DNA of 34,610 nt from Bacteroidota bacterium. GTDB lineage: Bacteria > Bacteroidota > Bacteroidia > Chitinophagales > Chitinophagaceae. Positions within the stretch are counted from its first letter, which is position 1. The number at the start of each line of letters is the position of its first letter. The stretch lies in NCBI GenBank assembly GCA_029561305.1, contig JAKQJG010000155.1:1-34610 (forward strand), given 5' to 3'. A model generated the notes under the pieces. That model searched no databases. It saw only the letters and a list, made by a program, of their open reading frames with translations, and was not told where the DNA came from. The translations under genes and the position numbers were made by a program. Below are positions 21,939 through 29,264 of the stretch, one piece after another.

Positions 21939-23078
21939 TTAGAAGAAACGTTTTGTACTGTATGTAATGTCGCGGAAATAGGTAAGAGGGATACCAGCCT
22001 GCACCAGTATCGCAATCATTTCCTGCGCTGTGTAAGCGGAAGAAACAGCGGTGTAAAAACCACCATTGTATTGTATCCCGGCCTTATCCCTTCCTAATAG
22101 CTGCTGCACCATATCCCTTTCGGCGGTGGTTTCAAACTCCACTGCATTGCTGGTGATTGTTTTCTCCCTGTCGTTGCTGCTGTAGACACAGTTGCCTTGC
22201 TTTATGAATATAACGGTATCGGCTACCTTTTCCACCTCATGCAGTTGCTGTGAACTTAAGATGATACCCATTGGGTTATGCAAACCCTTGGCCATAAAGA
22301 TAAGATCACTTAGTATGGTCTGCTGTGCATTGATATCCAAATTGGCCAATGGTTCATCCAGTATCAGCAGTTTGGGTTTTTGCAGTAATATCCTCGCTAT
22401 TTCAAAACGGGTGCGGTAGCCACTGCTGATCTGGTTCCAGGTAAGATGAGCATAGGTTGTAAGTCCTAATCTTTCCAGCATAAAATCCACCATCAGGTCA
22501 TTTTGGGCGCCATACACACCGGCAATGGATGCACTAAAATGTAAGTTGTCTTTTAACAATCCATACCAGCGTGGAATCCGCTGCGGAATAAACGCAATAT
22601 GGTTTTTTATTTCATAATACCCGGGATTATTAAGCAATTGGTATTTCACTTCACCTGCGTCTATGGACAACTGGCCTGCGAGACAACGAAGCAGGGTTGT
22701 TTTACCATTTCCGTTTTCTCCCACTACACCCAGCACATCACCCGTACGCAGACTAAGACTGATGGGTTTTAAACTAAAATTACCCCGCTTGTAATTTTTG
22801 CTGATATTGCCTGCTTTCAGCAAGGGCTTTTTTTCAGCGATGGCCGTGCTTTGCATTGCTGCAGCCCTTGACAATATCTCTGTGGCCCTTTCTGTAAAAT
22901 GTGGTGGCAGTTGCTTTTCTTCTTTCCGGGTGCTGTAAGTCCGGCTCCATTGAACAGACTCTTTTATGATCTCCTCATCGCCTGTATCAAGACAAGTATC
23001 AAGGGTTCTTCGTACAGCCAGGGAATAATCCTGGTGTTTCAGGTAGTCAACAATCTCCTGTACATTGCTGGTATTCAT
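21939..23078 (-). CDS. ABC transporter ATP-binding protein with atypical motifs
   Basis: 379 residues from the ATG at 23078. Residues 1-85 form a helical extension with no ABC similarity. The ABC domain (about 87-300) has Walker A GENGNGKTTLL, Q-loop IAFIPQR, Walker B LLILDEP and D-loop LANLD. Two deviations: the signature LSGGQ reads ISSGY, and the switch region reads ILSSQQLHEVE, with Gln where His usually stands. The last ~75 residues form a small C-terminal domain. Cytoplasmic; expected to drive the membrane protein encoded 18 bases downstream. Export of a lipid or polysaccharide, gliding-related or another role cannot be told. Confidence 0.88.
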   Translation of the reverse strand: MNTSNVQEIVDYLKHQDYSLAVRRTLDTCLDTGDEEIIKESVQWSRTYSTRKEEKQLPPHFTERATEILSRAAAMQSTAIAEKKPLLKAGNISKNYKRGNFSLKPISLSLRTGDVLGVVGENGNGKTTLLRCLAGQLSIDAGEVKYQLLNNPGYYEIKNHIAFIPQRIPRWYGLLKDNLHFSASIAGVYGAQNDLMVDFMLERLGLTTYAHLTWNQISSGYRTRFEIARILLQKPKLLILDEPLANLDINAQQTILSDLIFMAKGLHNPMGIILSSQQLHEVEKVADTVIFIKQGNCVYSSNDREKTITSNAVEFETTAERDMVQQLLGRDKAGIQYNGGFYTAVSSAYTAQEMIAILVQAGIPLTYFRDITYSTKRFF

Positions 23079-23174
23079 CAAATGAAAATATGCTTTTTTT
23101 ATACTGGTTAAACAGGCTGGTTATTTTTTTAACGAATAAAACTACATTTACAGCCTGTATAAAACAATGCTCCC

Positions 23175-23591
23175 ATGAACAGTAAACAAAGGCCGATAAG
23201 AGTATTAGTTGCTAAAGTAGGTTTGGATGGCCACGACCGGGGCGCCAAAGTAATTGCTACTGCCCTGCGGGACGCCGGTATGGAAGTGATCTACACCGGC
23301 CTGCGCCAAACTCCCGAAATGGTGGTGAATGCAGCTTTACAGGAAGATGTGGATGCCATTGGCGTGAGCATCCTGAGTGGCGCTCATAATACCGTATTCC
23401 CCAAGATCATGGGCCTGATGAAAGAAAAAAATATGACCGATGTGCTGGTAACCGGCGGCGGTATCATTCCGGATGAAGACATGGAAGAGCTGAACAAAAT
23501 GGGCGTAGGCAAATTATTCCCGCCCGGTACTACCACGGCTACCATTGTTGACTACATCAGGGAATGGGTAAAAGACAACCGCCCTTTTTGA
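23175..23591 (+). CDS. Stand-alone cobalamin (B12)-binding domain protein
   Basis: 138 residues matching the C-terminal B12-binding domain of methylmalonyl-CoA mutase: [19 protein letters not shown] with the lower-ligand motif Asp18-Gly-His20-Asp-Arg-Gly23, then [11 protein letters not shown] and [15 protein letters not shown]. It would hold adenosylcobalamin base-off and act as the small subunit of a split acyl-CoA mutase. No large subunit, MeaB chaperone or epimerase lies in the window. A weak -7 box TACATTTA lies at 23143-23150. Divergent from the ABC ATPase. Confidence 0.92.
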   Translation: MNSKQRPIRVLVAKVGLDGHDRGAKVIATALRDAGMEVIYTGLRQTPEMVVNAALQEDVDAIGVSILSGAHNTVFPKIMGLMKEKNMTDVLVTGGGIIPDEDMEELNKMGVGKLFPPGTTTATIVDYIREWVKDNRPF

Positions 23592-23703
23592 GTTTCTTCC
23601 ATAAAAAGTTTTACATTTACACAGCTGCTTACTCATCTGATCCTTTTTCCTCTGAAATCCGGCTCCCCCTTTGTAACTATTGTCTATTATTTAAACTGAA
23701 CGT

Positions 23704-25608
23704 ATGAAATCTGCTTTTACTCTAAGCGTAGCCTTTGTATTCGCTGCCCTGTTTTCGTTTAAACAATCCACTGCCCAAAACTCGCTGTTGGTAAACTTTG
23801 GCAGCAACAGCTGTAACAGCAGTGTACCATTTTTCTCGCTGATAAAAAATCCCCTGTCGCCAACACCCCAGGCTATTGCCAGTTGTGATGTTTCGCAGCA
23901 GCAGGCAAATTATTTTTCGGTGTTTATTGCGTACAATCCGCTTAATAACAGGATATACCTGGCTGATATCAAGAATGGTATCAATACCAATATTTGGGTG
24001 ATGGATATGGGCTTGCCTGGTACTATTACCTGCCCGGCCAGTATACCGGTTGCGCCTACCTATTCTTACAACTATGTGTCTAATAATTTTGAATTTGACA
24101 ATAACGGTGACCTATGGTCTTTTTCCAATTACAACAGCATAACCGGTCAGTGCAGTATTGATAAATTTGATGTGGACAATGGTGCGGTACTCAGCAGCAA
24201 AACAATACAGTTTCCGGCTGGTAATTTTCCAACTACCATACAAAGCGGTGACCTTACCATATTACCCAACGGAAGAATGTTTGCCGTACTGGGAAATGGC
24301 ACTTGCAGGCTGTATGAGATCACTAATTATAATACTCCAGGCGGTGTTGCCACGGCCACCTTTTTAACACTGATGCCAAAAGACTGTTACGGTATCGCCT
24401 ACCTGAATGGGTTACTGGAGATTACCGGGATGAACTTTAGCGGCTCTTGTTATTATTATGACTATAATATTGCCAGCAACACACTCGGCACTGAAAAAAT
24501 ATTTCAAAATGGTGAATCACCGATAGACAATACCAGCCTGACACCTGCGCTGGGCTGTACTAAAAGATTGTTAAGTGCTACCAGCGTAAACAGTAATACC
24601 ACAGACCTTGTGTATGAAATTTATCTCGAAAACCTGGGCAATGTGGTGCTGAATAATATCAACCTTACGGATGACCTGGCCAGAACTTTCGGAGAAAACA
24701 ATGTTTCAAATGTGAGTGTGTCTTTTGTACCAGGCGCCAATGTTTCCAATTTGTCTTTGAATCCTTCTTATAATGGCACCAGCAATACTTCTTTGCTATT
24801 ACCAGGACAAAACTTAAAAAATAAAGTACTGGCCAATAGGGACTACTATTTAAAGGTACAGTTAAGCTGCCGTGCCAGCAACCTAACTCCTTCAACCACT
24901 TATCTCAACTCAGCTATTGCCTCAGCCAATATAGGTGCAGCAAGCCCCTTCACAACGGTGTCGGTAGCTGATTCCTCCAATAATGGTGATTCAACTTTTA
25001 CCGACCCCAATAAAAATGGCAATTCAAGTGATATTGGCGAGAATGCACCAACCCCATATAGTCTAACTGTATTACCTGTACGCTTTATCAGTGCGGCAGC
25101 TTCATTGATCAATCAAAACAGTGCCCTTGTAAAATGGCAGGTAGCAACGCCCATGGTAAATGCTGCCGGTTTCATCATTGAATTCAGCAGGGATGGAAGA
25201 AGCTGGAACAAAGCCGGAGAAATGAATATTGATAATTTGAGCAAGGGCAACTGGCAATTTACGCATTCGGGTATCCCAACAGGCAACCTGTACTACCGCA
25301 TTAAACAAACAGATATTGATGGCAGTTTTACATACAGCCGTGTGGTGCTGGTAAAAAATAAAACCAACAGCGGTTTTGTGGTATATCCCAATCCTGCTGG
25401 CACATTCGTTGCCGTTAGCAGCTCAGCGGAAGTTGTGAACAAAGCAACCCTGCAGTTGATGGATGCCACAGGACGACTGCTGGCAAGCAAACCCATTACC
25501 TCCTCCAACGAAGAGATCAATACAGCATTGTATCCCAATGGCACTTACCTGCTGCGGATCGTTACAGATGTAGAAACGTCAACTTATAAAGTGATCATAC
25601 AACACTAA
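23704..25608 (+). CDS. Secreted protein with T9SS type A C-terminal sorting domain
   Basis: 634 residues. Signal peptide (about 1-24, ending FKQSTAQ). The middle (about 25-270) is an extracellular beta-rich region, perhaps propeller-like, with repeated WVMDMG and LYEITNYN-type strands. A DUF11-like/Ig segment follows at about 285-430 (LVYEIYLENLGNVVLNNINLTDDL). A fibronectin-like beta domain (about 460-550, LPVRFISAAASLINQNSALVKWQ) precedes the Por-secretion C-terminal domain VVYPNPAGTFVAVSS...LYPNGTYLLRIVT (about 560-634). The last domain targets the protein through the type IX secretion system, a Bacteroidota hallmark. The role of the cargo is unknown. Confidence 0.88.
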   Translation: MKSAFTLSVAFVFAALFSFKQSTAQNSLLVNFGSNSCNSSVPFFSLIKNPLSPTPQAIASCDVSQQQANYFSVFIAYNPLNNRIYLADIKNGINTNIWVMDMGLPGTITCPASIPVAPTYSYNYVSNNFEFDNNGDLWSFSNYNSITGQCSIDKFDVDNGAVLSSKTIQFPAGNFPTTIQSGDLTILPNGRMFAVLGNGTCRLYEITNYNTPGGVATATFLTLMPKDCYGIAYLNGLLEITGMNFSGSCYYYDYNIASNTLGTEKIFQNGESPIDNTSLTPALGCTKRLLSATSVNSNTTDLVYEIYLENLGNVVLNNINLTDDLARTFGENNVSNVSVSFVPGANVSNLSLNPSYNGTSNTSLLLPGQNLKNKVLANRDYYLKVQLSCRASNLTPSTTYLNSAIASANIGAASPFTTVSVADSSNNGDSTFTDPNKNGNSSDIGENAPTPYSLTVLPVRFISAAASLINQNSALVKWQVATPMVNAAGFIIEFSRDGRSWNKAGEMNIDNLSKGNWQFTHSGIPTGNLYYRIKQTDIDGSFTYSRVVLVKNKTNSGFVVYPNPAGTFVAVSSSAEVVNKATLQLMDATGRLLASKPITSSNEEINTALYPNGTYLLRIVTDVETSTYKVIIQH

Positions 25609-25620
25609 TAAAATTGAGTG

Positions 25621-25645
25621 GGCGCAAATAATAATTGTTTGCGCC
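25621..25645. other. Hairpin between secreted protein and small membrane protein genes
   Basis: GGCGCAAA (25621-25628) and TTTGCGCC pair perfectly around a 9-base loop just after the stop at 25608. There is no T-run on the plus strand, so it may stabilise the mRNA end or act as a weak terminator. Confidence 0.45.
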
Positions 25646-25665
25646 TGCAGCTTCAAAGCCAGCAA

Positions 25666-25947
25666 ATGAGTTTTCAATTAAAAACAGTATTGATAAGTTT
25701 TGCAGCAGCATTGGTACTGGCCGCTTTATGGACAGCAACTGACGCCGCCATGAGGGCCAATGATTTTATGATGGCTTTTGGACTGATTGGATTCTTTGGC
25801 GGTATAACAGAGATCGTGGCAGGTCTTTTTCTGTTGCTGGCTACAGATAAAAAATATGCCCAGGGCTTTTTACTGAGTGGCGGCCTGCTGATGGTGATCG
25901 GCTTTGCTGCCTGCACGGCCGGCATCAGTGGTACAACCTTCCGTTAA
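25666..25947 (+). CDS. Small membrane protein, about three helices
   Basis: 93 residues from the ATG at 25666, chosen over an earlier non-ATG opening at 25618 that would run through the hairpin. Three hydrophobic helices: FQLKTVLISFAAALVLAALW, then FGLIGFFGGITEIVAGLFLLL, then GFLLSGGLLMVIGFAACTAG. Short polar connectors. No family recognised. The stop overlaps the end of the convergent M23 peptidase gene by four bases. Confidence 0.7.
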   Translation: MSFQLKTVLISFAAALVLAALWTATDAAMRANDFMMAFGLIGFFGGITEIVAGLFLLLATDKKYAQGFLLSGGLLMVIGFAACTAGISGTTFR

Positions 25948-26672
25948 ACCTTGTTCATCATATTCAATATTACATCTGCGTCAGGGCAATTCAGCAAATA
26001 TTTTTCCCTTTCGTTTTTGCTGCACACACCGGGATAATCCCCTTCTTTATATTCGAGATCTTCAATGATCTGAAAATGGAGGTGTGGCGGCCAGTCGCCG
26101 TTTTCGGCTGTTTCGCCAAAATGACCAATTACTTCTCCCCTGTTCACGTACTTGCCTTCCTGCACTGCGGCGAGGTCAGCCAAACTAACGTGACCATATA
26201 GGGTATAAAATGAAACGGTTTCAATTTGATGAAGCAAAATGATAGTAGCGCCATAATCACCGAAGTTGTTGTTGAAGGCAAAACTATGTACCATGCCGCC
26301 GAGGGGAGCATATACCTTAGTGCCTGCTGGTCCCCATATATCAATGCCGAGGTGGATGGAACGGATCGACTCCCCTGAATCTCCCCCGCCAGCTGGCGGG
26401 GACACTTGAGACCCTGCCGTTGCAAAGAGCGGGCTTCGTTTATACAATATGCGGTCTTCGTTGTAGCCACCGATACCATAGGTATACCCTTCTAATTTCT
26501 TATTGATATACCAGGCAAAATGTTTGGTATAAGAAATGATGTCATTGGTAAGCTCTGTATTGGCTGCCGTAAAATCCATTGGCAGCAGTTTATCTGAGTC
26601 AGCTTTAAAGTCCACCACCGGGTGGTAAGTGCTTTGATAATGCAGTAACGTATTGTAAAGACGGGTGTTCAT
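25944..26672 (-). CDS. M23-family metallopeptidase (LytM-type)
   Basis: 242 residues. The peptidase domain (about 110-215) has the zinc motif His-x3-Asp in IHLGIDIWGP, TLYGHVS, and the His-x-His in PPHLHFQII. It also has the usual YAPLGGMVHSF and GEVIGHFGETAENGDW segments. M23 enzymes cut peptide cross-links of peptidoglycan or act as cell-wall-division cofactors. The N-terminal ~100 residues are not recognised and no clear signal peptide is visible, so it may be cytoplasmic or non-classically placed. This combination resembles a Bacteroidota M23 subgroup with a variable N-terminus. Confidence 0.9.
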   Translation of the reverse strand: MNTRLYNTLLHYQSTYHPVVDFKADSDKLLPMDFTAANTELTNDIISYTKHFAWYINKKLEGYTYGIGGYNEDRILYKRSPLFATAGSQVSPPAGGGDSGESIRSIHLGIDIWGPAGTKVYAPLGGMVHSFAFNNNFGDYGATIILLHQIETVSFYTLYGHVSLADLAAVQEGKYVNRGEVIGHFGETAENGDWPPHLHFQIIEDLEYKEGDYPGVCSKNEREKYLLNCPDADVILNMMNKV

Positions 26673-26751
26673 GGAGTGAAGGTAATGAGAGTGGGTGAGA
26701 AGCGAATATTAAACATTGATGAAGGCAGAGAAGTGGTAAAAGAGAGGAGTG

Positions 26752-26831
26752 GTGGCACGCAGAGTGGCGGAGGCCGCAGAGTACCGGAACTGTGGCACAC
26801 AAGTGGAGGAGGACCCAGAGCAGCGAGGAAT
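26752..26831. repeat. Imperfect tandem 40-bp repeat
   Basis: Two units starting GTGGCACGC (26752) and GTGGCACAC (26792) align over about 40 bp, with a few mismatches and small gaps (shared AGTGG-GGAGG, CAGAG, GGAA). The wider gap 26673-26893 holds no other gene. Reverse-complemented, the unit carries CTCTGCG words seen in dispersed Bacteroidota repeats (from memory, unchecked). Confidence 0.45.
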
Positions 26832-26893
26832 CTGTCTTATGTTTTACAAATACTGCTGGCGCATTTATTGCAGCACAAAAAATAAAGATCTGT

Positions 26894-27373
26894 ATGAAAA
26901 TGATAATGGGCTTTGTCTTCATCCTGGCAACTATCCTCTCCTGCTCTTCCACCCAGCCGTTGCCTGCTGCCGATCCTGTTTCCATCAGCAAGGCCATCGA
27001 CAGTGCCCGCTGGCAGTTTGTACCCACGCAGGCAATGCCCCTGGTTGGCCGTACCCGGGTGGTGACCAGCGATTTTGTTTTTCAATACAGTTCTAAAAAA
27101 ATAATGAGTTACCTGCCCTATTTTGGCAAGGCCAATGTTGGTGCCAATATTATGTCGGGCAAGGGACCACTTGATTTTACCTCCGTTGATTTTATCGCAG
27201 AAACATTACGCCCAAAAGAAGGCGAATGGCATGTGAGCATTAAACCCAAAGACTACAGCGAAGTACAGCAGCTGAGTTTTAACCTGTATAGTAATGGCAG
27301 TGCCACGCTGGATGTGATCATGACCAACCGAAGTGCGATACGGTTTACGGGGAGGGTGCAGGCAATGAAATGA
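26894..27373 (+). CDS. DUF4251 lipoprotein
   Basis: 159 residues from the ATG at 26894. Lipobox ATILSC (Cys17) after a short signal peptide. The rest fits DUF4251: QFVPTQAMPL, DFVFQYSSKKIMSYLPYFGKAN, GKGPLDFTSVDF, a central strand WHVSIKPKD, then LSFNLYSNGSATLDVIMTNRSAIRFTG. A Bacteroidota-restricted envelope family of unknown function. The longer opening at 26792 runs through the tandem repeat and would bury the signal peptide, so it is rejected. Confidence 0.85.
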   Translation: MKMIMGFVFILATILSCSSTQPLPAADPVSISKAIDSARWQFVPTQAMPLVGRTRVVTSDFVFQYSSKKIMSYLPYFGKANVGANIMSGKGPLDFTSVDFIAETLRPKEGEWHVSIKPKDYSEVQQLSFNLYSNGSATLDVIMTNRSAIRFTGRVQAMK

Positions 27374-27643
27374 TACTTGGTATTTGGTACAATGAAACAG
27401 CTTCCTTTTGGAGGCTTTTTTATTGTATGGAAGTACGAAGATGGTCTGTTGAGTGCCAGTTTAAAACTAACTGCTTTCTGATTGCAAAAAGAAGCTTCAA
27501 CTCCCCCGGTTCAACATGTCAGTCATCTCACGCAAAGACGAGGAGAACAACAACCTCGCTGTAAGTTTTACAAATGCTCCCTAACCACCGATGAAAATTG
27601 CTGTAGTCTCCCAAAAATTTCACATCTTTCACAAAAAATTCTT

Positions 27644-29146
27644 ATGCCCCGATACCAGCAATCTTTTTCCATTTACAAGGATATTGAAACCTCTCTCCTG
27701 GTGGCCTACCAGGCATTTACCGATTTAGGATGGACATTGGAATATGCCGGTGATACGTCCATTGCAGCCTCGCCGCCGGCTGTATTTAAAACCAAAGACT
27801 TTTTGGTGGTTTGCCGTGAAGCAAACGGTGTATTGATTGCCGAAAGCGAAATGCTGAATAACGAGGGCTTTGACCTGCTGAAAAAAAATAAAAAGAACAC
27901 GAACAAATTTATAGAGGCTTTTTCTACAGCGCAATTAACATCCGCACACGTACTCGCCCGGCACAAGGAAGCCCTTGATACCCTGCGCCAGTACACCCAA
28001 CAACGGGCCGAACAGGAAATAAAGGATGCAGAGGAAGTAAATGCCGCCTTTAATCTTCATAACAGTAACCTGTATCTTACTTACAGTATCATCGGCATCA
28101 ATGTGCTGCTATTTGCACTCATGGCTTTCAATGGCGCAGGGTTATTTGAACCGGATGGATGGGTACATATCCGCTGGGGCAGCAATTACACGCCCTTGAC
28201 CCTAAGTGGCGACTGGTGGCGTTTGATCTCCAGCATCTTTATTCATTTTGGTATTATTCACTTGCTGATGAATATGTATTGTCTTTATACAATTGGTGTG
28301 TACCTGGAACCATTCCTGGGCAAGCAGCGTTTTCTAACCGCTTATCTATGTACGGGTGTGCTGGCTGATATTGTAAGCCTTTGGTGGCACACAGAAGACA
28401 TCAATGGAGCAGGTGCGTCGGGTGCTGTATTTGGAATGTATGGTGTATTCCTGGCTTTGCTTACAACAAAGCTGGTACCGGCTTCCATCCGCAAATCATT
28501 ATTACAGAGCATCGGGATTTTTATTGTGTACAACCTGGTATATGGTATGAAAAGCGGGGTGGATAATGCAGCACACGCAGGTGGCCTCATAAGCGGATTT
28601 ATAATTGGATATGCTTTTGTACCCATAATACACCGGGAGAAAAACGGGCAGCCATTAAAATGGATAACCTTTGCAATAGTGGCACTAACGGTGGGCATTA
28701 CAGCTTTTTACCTGCTGCAGCATTCCGTATCACAAAAAGAAAGAGAGCAGGCAGTCGCCAGTGTAAAAGAAGCCAGTTACCGCGACAATGAAAAATTCTA
28801 TACCGTGCTGCAGCAGTTTGATGACCATAGTGCGATGGTATATAAAATCCTGACCGATTCAGCTTTAACAAACCTGACTTTAACGCAAAAGATAGACCAG
28901 GAAGCCTTGCCAGGCTGGCAAAAACTGGAACTGATGTTTAAAGAGACGAATGCTTATGATATTTCTCCGGGTGCACATGAAAAAGCTGCCGTGCTTAGCG
29001 AATACATTGTTCTGAGAAAAAAGGAACTGGAGATCATTAAACAAATTGCGGTACAGGGAGAGCTTCCGGAATTGATAGAACAATTAAATGACAACAGGAC
29101 TGCAAGCAGTGCGTTATTTGAAAAAGTGGTGCCCACAAAAGAATAA
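27644..29146 (+). CDS. Rhomboid family intramembrane serine protease with long extensions
   Basis: 500 residues from the ATG at 27644 (MPRYQQSFSIYKDIE); the opening at 27482 runs through non-coding sequence. Residues 1-150 form a soluble domain (cytoplasmic, helical near 100-140). The rhomboid core spans about 150-340: IHFGIIHLLMNMYCLY (His-x3-Asn), the catalytic GASGAVFGMYG with Ser259, and NAAHAGGLISG with His311. A further helix (WITFAIVALTVGITAFYLL) precedes a 120-residue helical C-terminal domain. Both catalytic residues are present. The N- and C-terminal extensions are longer than in E. coli GlpG; substrate unknown. Confidence 0.93.
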   Translation: MPRYQQSFSIYKDIETSLLVAYQAFTDLGWTLEYAGDTSIAASPPAVFKTKDFLVVCREANGVLIAESEMLNNEGFDLLKKNKKNTNKFIEAFSTAQLTSAHVLARHKEALDTLRQYTQQRAEQEIKDAEEVNAAFNLHNSNLYLTYSIIGINVLLFALMAFNGAGLFEPDGWVHIRWGSNYTPLTLSGDWWRLISSIFIHFGIIHLLMNMYCLYTIGVYLEPFLGKQRFLTAYLCTGVLADIVSLWWHTEDINGAGASGAVFGMYGVFLALLTTKLVPASIRKSLLQSIGIFIVYNLVYGMKSGVDNAAHAGGLISGFIIGYAFVPIIHREKNGQPLKWITFAIVALTVGITAFYLLQHSVSQKEREQAVASVKEASYRDNEKFYTVLQQFDDHSAMVYKILTDSALTNLTLTQKIDQEALPGWQKLELMFKETNAYDISPGAHEKAAVLSEYIVLRKKELEIIKQIAVQGELPELIEQLNDNRTASSALFEKVVPTKE

Positions 29147-29215
29147 TGATTGTACCTGCAATAACTGGTGCTGTTAAAATAAAGCAGGTATCAATCAATA
29201 CAGATTATTGCTCAA

Positions 29216-29250
29216 TAAAAAACTGCCGTGCAGCCACGGCAGTTTTTAAT
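29216..29250. terminator. Bidirectional terminator
   Basis: AAAAACTGCCGTG (29218-29230) and CACGGCAGTTTTT (29235-29247) form a perfect 13-bp stem with a 4-base loop. It ends both the rhomboid transcript and the convergent S9 peptidase transcript. Confidence 0.95.
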
Positions 29251-29264
29251 TAAACCTGGTATTA

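Noticed and set aside
26605-27027. 140-residue minus-strand open frame
   Set aside because: Overlaps the M23 gene start and the DUF4251 gene antisense, and reads through the tandem repeat.
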